Assembly: GCA_001936135.1 (NCBI GenBank)
Contig: CP012813.1
Coordinates: forward strand, 1,736,001-1,800,000
DNA: 64,000 bases
From: Saccharomycopsis fibuligera x Saccharomycopsis cf. fibuligera
Lineage: Eukaryota; Ascomycota; Saccharomycetes; Ascoideales; Saccharomycopsidaceae
Direction of reading: 5' to 3'
Positions 54,715 to 64,000 of this stretch are shown here, one piece after another (positions within the stretch are counted from its first letter, which is position 1; each line of letters starts with the position of its first letter). Under the pieces are notes generated by a model that was not told the DNA's origin, did no database searches, and was given only the letters and a program-made list of their open reading frames with translations. The position numbers and the translations under genes were made by a program.

Positions 54715-57036
54715 CTAGCTCAACTTTTGTCTTCTAGGGATTTTCAAATCTAGTATCATTGCCCGATCAGGCAAGAAATTATGCAAATTGATTTCATTGC
54801 TCCTGAAATCGCTATCACCGAAATAGTTCTCTGCAGAATTATTTAAATTCGGACGATAATCCACATTCTTAATCAACCCAAATTTATTGAGTTTGATGTA
54901 CTCAATAGGCAACTTATCCAATTGATAACTAACCAAGGCCAACTGCTGCTGCACTAGCTGGTAATTTTCATCAACATTAACATTAATGTCAAAGCCGCGA
55001 TCGCAAAACATGACATTATCCTTATTAGTCGGCCACTGGCGCAACAAGGAGCCACTATCTTGTGGATCTACGTAATTTGGATCATTAACTGGATAGTTTT
55101 CGTACCGAATAATGGTATTGCGGACTGTAGAAATTGCACTTTCTTTGATAGATTTAATCTTGCGCGATTTGAATCGAATCTGGTCAAATCGTGGGTCATC
55201 GGGGTAAAGATTGCGGATCTTCAAGTTACGCAAGTATAAAGTCATACGGTACTTGAGCCATGAAACTAGTCTTGTGATGTACACCGTTTTGCGATAAAGC
55301 CGCTCGTGAATTTCAGCGGCTTTAGGGTTTGTTGATGTGCTGAATGTGCTTGCAAGCTTGCTAAATAGTGAGTCGATTAACTGCATGCTGAACCCGTTGT
55401 AGTTGATAATTCCTGAAAATTTGGTTGAAAAAAGAAAAAGTGTCTCTGGAAGGAAACTATCCAAGACCACCCCGGAAGCGTACCAGAATATATAGATTAA
55501 TGTTTCAACTGCATTCATGGATGATGCCTTTTCTTCTAAAAACACCACCAGACAAGGATGTTTTGAAAAATAAGCCTTCACCACCTTGAAAATTTCGCTT
55601 GGCTCATAAGCACAAATGAGACTGTCGTTGTGTTTCTCTAGCAAATCTTTGTTATTGAGAACAATATCGCCAAGAAGCTGCCTCAAATCTTTAAGCTCAG
55701 CAAATGCCTTGCCGTTTAGTGGCAAGTTATTTTCGGATATTATGCTGATTAGGTCCACCACTTCGTCTTGAAACTCCTGTACTATAGTTAAGGGGTAATT
55801 TGGGATAAAGATCGAATTAATATTCTTGCTGTGGAAGACACCGCACCACTGAAGCAATTTTGTCGTGAAAAGGATATCATCATATTCCAAGCTTGACTTA
55901 TCTGGATACTTATCAGCAATCAAGCTGACTCTGTCTACAAGCTGGTGAACTGTGGCTGTTGAGATAAAACCGTCCACAAATATCGGCACGGTCCTAAGAT
56001 TATCTTCCGCAAAAAATGCCAATGTGAAGGCCAAACAAGAATAATATACAATATTCTTCACAATTTTGTAGTAGGTTATGTCGGATAGCTGCTGCTGTGA
56101 GTTTAATCTCTCGATGGTGCGTTGCGCTAATTTCAACCCCACCAACTTAGAAAAAATGCCTTGTTTTTTCACAAAATCGATTTGTTTCTCTGTATGCTTG
56201 ATTTCCAAGAATGGTTTGGAGAATTCGGTCAATATGGTAAAAGAGGCTCTAGCTATCGCCGAATGGAACGCGAGGATTGACCTTTTCCCCTCAACGCTCA
56301 TGTCATGATACCAAAAGAACATTTCGTTCTTGAAAAGGCCCATACGTGGATCGTCTTCGCCACAGACGAGCTGCAAGTGGTATGTGGAAAACATATCTTG
56401 GTAGCGCAGCTTAGTAACTTTTATCACTGGGAAGATTGTTGGTTCATAAACGTGGCCAGATAATGGCGAAGTTTTTGGAGTAATGGAAAGGCCATCCATT
56501 TGACTGTTAAACTGATGTTCCCAATTGTCGTGACTTATTGAAGAAGCAGGAATAGCATCGTTACTATAGTTATAAGAACCACCGCCATTGCTATTACTGG
56601 AACTATTGAAGTCCAACTTCGAAAAGTAACCCTTAGCTGGGCCTAGCTTTTCTTTGCGTCGCAGGCTGCCTGCCGGTGGTGATGATGGCGGTGACGATGA
56701 GTTCCCAAGAGACAATTTCTCCACATTAAAATAAAAGTTGCCCTGGGATAGCGATGACTGGAGCTCTTTGTCATGATTATCTAATATAGAGGCTGACTTG
56801 GATACTTTTTTTCCTTCTTTATGCTGCTGAATGATGTGTTTCTTTTCTTGCTCTGACAAATCTAGGAATGAGCATCTCAAGTTTCTGTCCTGGCAGTTGT
56901 AACATTGGTCCAACTCTTCGCCACATTTGATTCTACGCTGCCGACAGTTCAAGCAGCCTAGCTTCGACTTCTTGTGTTTTTGCTTTTTGCGGTTGATAAT
57001 CTTGCTTTGGGCATTTGGCTGTTGAAAGTTGCCCAT
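54715..57036 (-). CDS. Zn(2)-Cys(6) binuclear cluster transcription factor
   Basis: A 773-residue fungal transcription factor. The N-terminal zinc cluster is C28-x2-C31-x6-C38-x6-C45-x2-C48-x6-C55, flanked by basic residues (NRKKQKHKKSKLGCLNC). The short CX6C loop and the SKLGCLNCRQRRIKCGEELDQC style are those of the Upc2-like group. Residues 60-190 are Ser/Gly-rich. The region from about 195 onward is helical and hydrophobic, as in the regulatory middle domain of such factors. It probably binds CGG-type half-sites as a nuclear regulator; targets are unknown. It is divergent from the molybdenum cofactor sulfurase gene across 1.4 kb, so co-regulation is possible but unproven. Confidence 0.88.
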   Translation of the reverse strand: MGNFQQPNAQSKIINRKKQKHKKSKLGCLNCRQRRIKCGEELDQCYNCQDRNLRCSFLDLSEQEKKHIIQQHKEGKKVSKSASILDNHDKELQSSLSQGNFYFNVEKLSLGNSSSPPSSPPAGSLRRKEKLGPAKGYFSKLDFNSSSNSNGGGSYNYSNDAIPASSISHDNWEHQFNSQMDGLSITPKTSPLSGHVYEPTIFPVIKVTKLRYQDMFSTYHLQLVCGEDDPRMGLFKNEMFFWYHDMSVEGKRSILAFHSAIARASFTILTEFSKPFLEIKHTEKQIDFVKKQGIFSKLVGLKLAQRTIERLNSQQQLSDITYYKIVKNIVYYSCLAFTLAFFAEDNLRTVPIFVDGFISTATVHQLVDRVSLIADKYPDKSSLEYDDILFTTKLLQWCGVFHSKNINSIFIPNYPLTIVQEFQDEVVDLISIISENNLPLNGKAFAELKDLRQLLGDIVLNNKDLLEKHNDSLICAYEPSEIFKVVKAYFSKHPCLVVFLEEKASSMNAVETLIYIFWYASGVVLDSFLPETLFLFSTKFSGIINYNGFSMQLIDSLFSKLASTFSTSTNPKAAEIHERLYRKTVYITRLVSWLKYRMTLYLRNLKIRNLYPDDPRFDQIRFKSRKIKSIKESAISTVRNTIIRYENYPVNDPNYVDPQDSGSLLRQWPTNKDNVMFCDRGFDINVNVDENYQLVQQQLALVSYQLDKLPIEYIKLNKFGLIKNVDYRPNLNNSAENYFGDSDFRSNEINLHNFLPDRAMILDLKIPRRQKLS

Positions 57037-58457
57037 ACTTCAGTCGTTGTTTTTGTCCAACCGGGATGCGCTGAAATTGTGCTAGCTGTATTGTATGTAC
57101 ACTGCGGGAGCTAAAAAGAGGAAGAATGCGAGATTGTTTTGTTGCGGCTTAGTCACAGGGGTCAAAATGAAAAGCAATACACCGAGAAAAAAGATATTAA
57201 GAAGCAGATTCGAAGCAGCAGCGGTGATATCAACGGGCTCATATATAAAGAAAGCAGAAAGCCAGGCAGTTGTACAAGGGCGTTTCTAGCTTTTGCTGAC
57301 AGCAGAGACCAGCCTTGAGCTGGATGGTGATTTGCGATACTTGGATATTCCCTGTTCCACCTATTACGTTTACTGCAGCCGCGTGCACGATGCGCCCATA
57401 AACAAGTCACCTGACATATCACGTTGCGCAGAAACGCGAGTTTTGGCGGGGATAGAGATCCTGTTTTTCTATTATGATATTCATTTCGCGCTGTTAATCA
57501 TTATTGTAAATAGCGGTAGTGATTGGGATTGTATCCTGTGGCCAATACGCGGGGAAAGGGGGGAGGGGCAAGAGACTCCAAGAAACAAAATAGACAGTCT
57601 ACAGATTCCCGACGGCATGAACATATGGGGATGATGTTGATAAGGATACCGCAAACCTGGCTAGTGGCTAGTGGCGATGGTAAAATGCTGTTTCTTATTG
57701 TGCGCTAAGCACCAAGCGTAGCGCTAATGCACCCTCTGCAATATACGAGATTGAGGTTACGACCCAATCCAACAGTATATTCTCTTTCTGAGCAGAATGG
57801 CCGTATACCAATACTATGGCGTAAAAGTCATGACGGTGATGTGTTGCGTCTACGCGCATAACTAACACAATAATAATCATTAGTAATAATGAGTGGCATA
57901 GAAGGATATCGAAGAATATCCAAAAACATATCGACGAATAGGCGAATAAGCGAAAAGCGATAATAACAATAACACTCAGGACCTAACAAGCCCTACCTTA
58001 TTATTATTATAATACAAAATACAATACTCTCCTTCAACATCGTACTGGGGGGTTGGATGGCAGGATCTGGCCTCATTAATTATTGTTACAAAACTCTCCC
58101 AACACACAACGTGATTTAATATGGCTAGAAACAGTAAGAGCTCTAATGAAACATCAAAAGGTCCCAGATGGTCTCAAAGACAGAGCGGTAGCTCTGAGAC
58201 TCAGGGCCCCACTGAGGCACGTGAATAAAACCGCGCGCCTCTTTTTTTCTTTGTAAGCGTTTAGTCAGCAATCGGACGGCGCCGCGGAACCGCAACCGAG
58301 ACAAGAGATAAGGCTCGCCGTTTCCCATCATGGAAGCTTTTGGGGGCCTCCACATTTTATGAGAACAAGTCAGGTTGCGGAACAAATCAATACTTTGCTG
58401 TCTCTCTGGACTGTTCAAAGATGATCACCACAATGACTCCAAAAATACTAGTGCAGT
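57037..58457. promoter_or_regulatory. Divergent promoter region: Zn2Cys6 gene / MoCo sulfurase gene
   Basis: 1.4 kb between two divergent genes. It contains a G-rich stretch at 57551-57569 with AGGGG, the core of yeast stress-response elements, and a CCAAT-like GGCCAATAC near 57540. No credible gene was seen. Use of these sites is inference. Confidence 0.4.
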
Positions 58458-60893
58458 ATGACCCGTAATCAGAATCATTATTACACCTGGCCCTTGCAAG
58501 AAATACGGGACCGCGAGTACCCACAGTTGCAAAATCACTGCTATTTGGACCATGCTGGCACAACGATCTATTCCAAATCACTTATTGATAAATTAAGCGC
58601 TAGGTTACTCTCCAACGTCTACGCCAATCCGCACTCCCAGTCTCTTGCTTCACAAAAAACCGAGTCTCTTATCAATGAAACAAGATTGCAAGTATTGAAT
58701 CTCTTCCACTGTAATCCGCTAAAGTATGGTGTTATCTTTACCGCCAACGCCACTCATGCTATAAAGATTCTTGTTCAAGATGGATTTGCTACATATTCAG
58801 AAAACTTCAACTATATCTATCTGGACAACTCGCACACTTCGGCGTTAGGGATCAGGCAGTACTCAAACTGCTCTAGGATGTTTTCGCTTTCTCCAGAGGC
58901 ATTAGAAGATGCAGTACTTGAAGCACTATCTGAGAGTAATAGCTCTCCAACATTGCTCTCATGGAGTTGCCAATCAAATTTCAACGGTGAAAGGGTTAAA
59001 TCAGCAGAGCTACTGCGCACCGCGAGCAAATTGAAAAGCAAATTTTCCGCCAGTGAAATATTTACTCTACTCGATATATCATCATTGTCAACAACATCGC
59101 CTCCTAACTTGCAAGATGTGCCAATAGAAGATGCCCCAGATTTCATGGTATGTTCTTTCTACAAGATGTTTGGAATGCCTGACATTGGGGGGCTTATCTT
59201 TAAAATAGACTCTGCAAGTCAATTATTCTCCAGCAAAAAGTATTTTGGGGGAGGTACTGTCGATGCTTTGACTCCATCACCCGGGTTTGTTAAAAGATCA
59301 TCGTCAATCACTACTAAGCTCGAAGATGGAACGTTACCGTTACACTCAATTATGATGCTAAAAGATGCAATAAAAAGTCACGAAGATATATATGGTTCTT
59401 TTGAAAATATTAGCCGTCATGTTACTGACTTGTCCGTATATGGGCTAAGTCGGCTCACTCTGTTACGACATAAATATACCAACCAGCCTATGGTTGAGAT
59501 TTTTGGTAATGTTTCAAATTATGGAAACTCAACACTTCAGGGTCCAATAATCACGTTTTCTTTGAAATCCCCCACTGGGAAAAGGATTGGGTATTATCAT
59601 TTTGAGAGAGCAATATCTTTGAAAAATATTGCTTTGAGAACCGGTACTTTATGCAATATTGGCGGATTCATAAAGTGGACTAATGATCTAACCGAAGAAG
59701 ACATAATCAAAAATTACTATCAGCATGGCCACAAATGTGGTGATGCTAATGACTTGATTGATGGGAAGATAACCGGAGCAATAAGAATCAGTTTTGGGGC
59801 AATGAGCAGTAAAGATGATGTGGACAAATTAGTGGAAAGTATTGTTGAGTATTTTCAAGATACGTTGAATGAGAACACTTTGAAAAGCACAATACCTAAA
59901 AGGGTTAAAATAAAATCATTGTACATATACCCAATTAAATCTTGTCATTTTTATGAGATTCCTGAAGGTACAGAGTGGCGGATAAATGAAAAAGGGTTAC
60001 AGTACGATCGCCAGTTTTGTTTGCTTGATATTGAAAGTAAATCCCCAATAAAATTAAAGAATTGTACAAGAATGGTAGATGTTAAACCTTACATTGATTT
60101 GGCCCGAAAGGCAATGGTGCTAGTTGACGATAAACATCACAGCAAGATTGTCATCCCTCTAGATTTATCTTCTTTGAAGTCGAGATTCAGTATAAAGGTA
60201 GTGAAGCGAGACAATATTGTATATGATTGCATTACAGATCAAAGGGTGGTGGACTATTTTATAGGTGTTGTTGAAAAACCGTGCTATTTAGCATACTGTC
60301 GAGAAAGCAAGGACAAGGTGGCGAGCTTGCAAAATAAAAGTCCCTTTTTGCTTATCAGTCAGCCTAGTGTAAATTCTATTATAGAATCAAACAAGCAGAA
60401 ACTGAACACACAAAGAGTATTGAACGTGGCGCATTTGTTTAGAGCTAACATTTTGGTCGACGATACTGGCGGTCAAAGACAAGCGTTCAGTGAAGATTTT
60501 TGGAAGTACATGAAGTTGATAAAAGTCGTTGATGCTGCTCAAAAGGAAGGACAACCACTAAGTGAAAAGAAGCTTGCTCATCATTCCAGCCAAAAGACAT
60601 TAGTATTTGACAATTACCAAAAATGTGAAAGATGCCATATGATCACCATCAACCAAGATACAGGTGAGCGAGACGTTTCGGTATTCATGCACTTGAACAA
60701 AGAACGCAAAAAAAATGGGATGATTTATTTTGGGCAACACTTGAAATTACTAGATAGTGATGGAGCACAGTTAAACAAAGGTATTGCACCAAATAGAGGC
60801 GGCTCTGACCAAAAACAAGTCTCTTGGGATCAAAGTCTGTTAGCTATCGAAGGTTATATCAAGGTAAATGATTTTCTTGAAGTTATATGTTAA
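58458..60893 (+). CDS. Molybdenum cofactor sulfurase
   Basis: An 811-residue two-domain protein. The enzyme takes sulfur from L-cysteine and transfers it to desulfo-molybdenum cofactor in xanthine dehydrogenase and aldehyde oxidase. The N-terminal class V aminotransferase domain (about 20-470) has YLDHAGTT (29-36), YANPHSQS (55-62) and the PLP-lysine motif SFYKMFGMPDIGGL with K236. The persulfide-loop motif RTGTLCNIGGF keeps the catalytic-position Cys399, but replaces the first and last Cys of the plant and animal RTGCxCNxGAC with Thr and Phe. The C-terminal MOSC domain (about 485-811) begins SLYIYPIKSCHFYEI and includes FRANILVD and YQKCERCHMITINQDTGERD. The length is near that of plant and animal homologs (about 820-890). 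Most budding yeasts are thought to lack molybdenum enzymes, so its substrate here is an open question. Confidence 0.93.
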   Translation: MTRNQNHYYTWPLQEIRDREYPQLQNHCYLDHAGTTIYSKSLIDKLSARLLSNVYANPHSQSLASQKTESLINETRLQVLNLFHCNPLKYGVIFTANATHAIKILVQDGFATYSENFNYIYLDNSHTSALGIRQYSNCSRMFSLSPEALEDAVLEALSESNSSPTLLSWSCQSNFNGERVKSAELLRTASKLKSKFSASEIFTLLDISSLSTTSPPNLQDVPIEDAPDFMVCSFYKMFGMPDIGGLIFKIDSASQLFSSKKYFGGGTVDALTPSPGFVKRSSSITTKLEDGTLPLHSIMMLKDAIKSHEDIYGSFENISRHVTDLSVYGLSRLTLLRHKYTNQPMVEIFGNVSNYGNSTLQGPIITFSLKSPTGKRIGYYHFERAISLKNIALRTGTLCNIGGFIKWTNDLTEEDIIKNYYQHGHKCGDANDLIDGKITGAIRISFGAMSSKDDVDKLVESIVEYFQDTLNENTLKSTIPKRVKIKSLYIYPIKSCHFYEIPEGTEWRINEKGLQYDRQFCLLDIESKSPIKLKNCTRMVDVKPYIDLARKAMVLVDDKHHSKIVIPLDLSSLKSRFSIKVVKRDNIVYDCITDQRVVDYFIGVVEKPCYLAYCRESKDKVASLQNKSPFLLISQPSVNSIIESNKQKLNTQRVLNVAHLFRANILVDDTGGQRQAFSEDFWKYMKLIKVVDAAQKEGQPLSEKKLAHHSSQKTLVFDNYQKCERCHMITINQDTGERDVSVFMHLNKERKKNGMIYFGQHLKLLDSDGAQLNKGIAPNRGGSDQKQVSWDQSLLAIEGYIKVNDFLEVIC

Positions 60894-61071
60894 CTTGGCT
60901 ACTGCTTTGCTGTGCTATTTTTTTTTTTTTTTTTTTTTTTTGATTGTAGGTTCTTGTCCAGTAAGAATTTTACAGTATACTTATATAATGATAATAATGG
61001 GAAAAAAAAAAAAAAAAAGCTGACAAGCCCAATTTTTATATTTTTCCAATTTTTATTTTTTTTGTCTTGAT

Positions 61072-61110
<39 letters not shown>

Positions 61111-61573
61111 ATAACTGTTCTGTCTGATCCATATGGTTTGCAAAGATATGCAACACAAGGACGTGACTTAAAGCGGAGAAGTGTATGGGGGAGTAATGAA
61201 GAGGACACTTGTAAAGTGTTCATAAAAAGAAGGGAAGAAAAAAGAAACAAACAGTTAAAAAAGAGTATAGACAAAAATTAAAGGAACCATAGTATAATAT
61301 AATAGTGATAAGAACATGGAAGAATAAAATATGAAGAAAGAGTAAAAAGTAAGGTCAAAGGAAGATGGATGTAGAAAGGAATAAAGTATTAGTAAAAAAA
61401 CGTGAATCAGAACCAAAATTCTAACCGAAAAGATCAGTTTTTTGACAAGCAAATTGCAACAGTAAAAGGAAAAGCAAAATAAAATAGCAGAGAACCGAAG
61501 AAGAAAAAATAATCAATCCGGTTTATGATCAGTACTCAATTAAAAAAAAAAAAAAACACTAGAAAAAAAAGTC
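60894..61573. other. Convergent intergenic region with long A/T runs
   Basis: 680 bp between convergent genes. Runs: T24 at 60918-60941, A17 at 61002-61018 and A34 at 61075-61108. The T and A runs could pair in a transcript and may serve 3'-end formation of both genes. No gene was seen. Confidence 0.6.
61075..61108. repeat. A34 homopolymer
   Basis: Thirty-four uninterrupted A, in the shared 3' region of two convergent genes. Confidence 0.95.
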
Positions 61574-62776
61574 TCATCTTTCATCATAATGATGATTCAC
61601 CCAATGTCTAAAATAACCAATGTACGACAAAAACCCGCCCTCTGCAGATTCATTCTTAACTCGAATAAATTTATGACAGTGACCGCACCGAGCGCCATAC
61701 TTGAGTATTCTTTTAATTTTTCTTTGCTGATGCTTTGTTGAATTGAGTGCGTTTGGCGAAGCTAACGAGGACGAAACGGAGGTCAGATTAGAGCACCTTC
61801 TCCCATGCATCGTCAGGTTTGGGCCAGTTGCTAAAGGAGAAGAACCAGCACTGATAGCACCAGTACTTGCACCACTAATTATTGACTGTTTTCTTAGATA
61901 TTTTGTACCAAATGAGAAATAATCTTCCTCGCTCTCATTGATGTTTCTATAAAAGCTTGACGATGGCGTATCGCTGTCATATTCTCTAGCTCTTGGTTTT
62001 TTTGAGTCATGATACTTGTTATAGTTGGCGTAAATGCTTTTTCTGCTAATACTATAATACCCAAAATCGTATGGCTTTTTGATATCCTTCCCGTCGATAT
62101 TAGGGAGTCCTAATTTTGCGAAATAGCGTGACACATATGTCATGCTAGGAAAATTCTTAGATTGCAAGTCGTAATTTGGGTCTGATCTGGAAAGCTTATG
62201 AGACGGGATAGCAAGCCGAGGTTGGTTTCCAGAGAAATAGACATAGTTCTCATCGCCTATGCCCAATGGGTCGTTATTGTTGTCAGTATCTTCGTCACTA
62301 GTGTACAAGAGGTCCATTAGAATTGATTTCTTGGATTTGCGGGACTTGCGTATCTTGAAGCGGTCGTCATCGGACATGAAGCAAACGCTGCCGCTACCGT
62401 TACTTATGGCGTTACTGTCTGTGTTTATCGAGGTTGAGTATGTGATGCCTCCCATACTGTTATAACAGAACTGGGCAAGAGAAGTGCTGTCAATGTTACC
62501 TATGTTACCGTTGTTTATAATGTTATTCGTATTTTTATTATTATCATTATCATTATTACTATATGTTGTTGTTTTGAGGGATGTTGTTGGTGATATTGAA
62601 GGGATTGCTAGTGTTGAAGTTGACACTGACGATGGAATGCTTTGATTCCTTGAATACACAGTGTTACTGACGTTTGAACTTGTTTGGTAACTGCTTGTGT
62701 TGCTGTTATGTGGGGATGTGCAGCTATAGACGTACGAGTCAGATGTATACTGGCCAAATCTTGGGAAGGATATCAT
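61574..62776 (-). CDS. Uncharacterised protein with a C-terminal Cys/His zinc-finger-like motif
   Basis: A 400-residue protein. The first 140 residues are Ser/Thr/Asn-rich and disordered. A basic patch (IRKSRKSKK) is near 142-150. An aromatic stretch (YDFGYYSISRKSIYANYNKYH) lies near 235-257. The C-terminus reads YGARCGHCHKFIRVKN (about 360-375), then GYFRHWVNHHYDER at the end. This gives a C364-x2-C367-x23-H391-x3/4-H pattern able to bind zinc. It is reminiscent of the Rua1-type C-terminal zinc finger of fungal regulators, where a C-x2-C pair precedes an aromatic-rich YxxHxxxxH helix. A DNA-binding role is inference. I do not recognise a named ortholog. It is convergent with the MoCo sulfurase gene. 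Confidence 0.6.
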   Translation of the reverse strand: MISFPRFGQYTSDSYVYSCTSPHNSNTSSYQTSSNVSNTVYSRNQSIPSSVSTSTLAIPSISPTTSLKTTTYSNNDNDNNKNTNNIINNGNIGNIDSTSLAQFCYNSMGGITYSTSINTDSNAISNGSGSVCFMSDDDRFKIRKSRKSKKSILMDLLYTSDEDTDNNNDPLGIGDENYVYFSGNQPRLAIPSHKLSRSDPNYDLQSKNFPSMTYVSRYFAKLGLPNIDGKDIKKPYDFGYYSISRKSIYANYNKYHDSKKPRAREYDSDTPSSSFYRNINESEEDYFSFGTKYLRKQSIISGASTGAISAGSSPLATGPNLTMHGRRCSNLTSVSSSLASPNALNSTKHQQRKIKRILKYGARCGHCHKFIRVKNESAEGGFLSYIGYFRHWVNHHYDER

Positions 62777-64000
62777 TATGCTGAAATGTGGAAAAAAAAA
62801 AGAAAAGAACTATCTGAAAGCAAATGTAATAGTAATAGCACGCTGTGTATGATAGTGTAGTATAAGTATGGTATGAAAATGCAAAAGAGGTAGCAGAGCA
62901 TAGTTGGAGGCAACCATCAGGCCCAGACAGAAATAGTCTAGTTTATATAATTACGATGGTACGGAGCTACACATACATGAAGGTAGAATCGCTAACCCTG
63001 CTACTCTCCAGTAAAAAGCAAAACAAAAAGTAGTTCCTTGTACAATTTGCAAATGTGATAGCAGGCTTATAGATCTATAGTCTTTAGATAGTCGAGACCG
63101 TGGTCCTGACTCAGTGACAAGTGGCGCTGGTGCTGCATTGACTAACGGGTTAACGAGCCAGGGAGCCGATATGCGCTTTATAGATTTTTATTTGCTGACC
63201 AAAACAGCTGTTTGGGGGAAGTCAAATTACTAGACTGGACAAATCGGGGCAAAGTCAAAGGCGAGACAAGCAGATAGACAGATCAAAAAAATAAAAATAT
63301 GCGAAAATGACATAGGCACACATTAGTCTTTGTGCAGATCATTAGCCCATAGCAAAAGTCAAGTTAGGTCAAGTCAAAAAGAAAGAAGTAAAAAAAAAAA
63401 AAAAAAAAAACAACGACGGAAAATATTGCAAGTTCAAGTCAAAGGGGAAAGACAATCGCAAACCTTTTCGCGCTCTTTTCCCCAATAAATTATTTTGTTG
63501 CTAACATTTCTGAGAAACAGACAGGGTTCCCCAGCACAGCAATTGACTAATATTGTCATAAACTCTCTCGAGTAAGCCTTAAGTGCCCTATGACTCCGCA
63601 TGACATGTAATGTTGCTACAGCTGTTGTTCGTGGGGATGAATGCGGAATGCTTTCCGTGGCACTTTGGTGATGCTGGAGTTTTATTGATGCACTTCCAGC
63701 AAAGCATAATACCCGAGAACTGTTTTTGGTATTGGTTAAATAGATATTTAAGTCTGTAATATATATTTTTTCCTCTCTTCACAAGAAACAAACATTCTTG
63801 GCTTTCAACAATTGTTGCCAAATAATTTGTGAATTGAGGCCGTTTCGCTGATCTTTAATCACGGATCAGCCATAGTTCATCAATATCAAGCAAGAAATTT
63901 AAAGGGCTACCCCATGAATAAATATTTCGTAAACAAAGCAGCACTGATGTGTGCTGTACGAATTTCGAAGGAAATTAACAAAAAAAAAAAAATAAAAAAA
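62777..64000. promoter_or_regulatory. Upstream region of the last gene, to the window end
   Basis: 1.2 kb with A-rich runs (63390-63410 and the extreme end). The frame at 63588-63821 (minus) looks random. No open frame that would mark a partial gene at the right edge was seen. Confidence 0.4.

Overview
This window is nuclear DNA of an ascomycete yeast (Saccharomycotina). Support: nuclear introns with GTAAGT/GTATGT donors and perfect TACTAAC branch sites, yeast-type genes (calcineurin B, SUMO, Lif1/XRCC4, Hda2/3-type subunit, Zn2Cys6 factor), a tRNA-Ala(AGC) close to the classical yeast tRNA-Ala, and a remnant of an L1-like retrotransposon. A Candida/Lodderomyces-type (CTG-Ser) yeast is likely but not proven. 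Translations here use the standard code, so CTG-encoded 'Leu' residues may be Ser.

Layout. 1-206: 5' end of a minus-strand gene cut by the window edge. 1756-4767: long Hda2/Hda3-type histone deacetylase subunit. 4768-12516: 7.7 kb with no convincing gene. 12517-14361: coiled-coil, Gln-rich protein with a C-terminal SUMO-like domain. 15095-15862: spliced CNB1. 16428-19421: CreC/WDR20-like WD40 protein. 23688-24980: protein with two Psq-type helix-turn-helix repeats. 27596-28999: second coiled-coil protein with a C-terminal SUMO-like domain. 29917-30231: SMT3 (SUMO). 31698-34925 (minus): alpha-actinin-like protein. 34926-44920: 10 kb holding only a tRNA-Ala and a 5'-truncated LINE. 44921-46888: possible PP1-regulatory protein. 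46889-52381: 5.5 kb without a gene, with a 40-copy ATT microsatellite. 52382-54366: LIF1, for which I propose a 12-codon first exon. 54715-57036 (minus): Zn2Cys6 factor, divergent from 58458-60893, a molybdenum cofactor sulfurase. 61574-62776 (minus): protein with a C-terminal Cys/His zinc-finger-like motif.

The window is gene-poor (about 13 protein genes in 64 kb). Most genes look regulatory: SUMO and SUMO-like proteins, chromatin, calcineurin signalling, transcription factors, a putative phosphatase regulator. Long leaders and homopolymer or Gln/Asn/His tracts are common. The observation I rate highest is three SUMO-fold genes within 18 kb: SMT3 plus two larger proteins that share a coiled-coil / Q-rich linker / terminal SUMO-like domain plan and lack a conjugation di-glycine. 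Other points of interest are the LIF1 micro-exon, a MoCo sulfurase in a yeast, the LINE remnant beside a tRNA, and the very large gene-free intervals.
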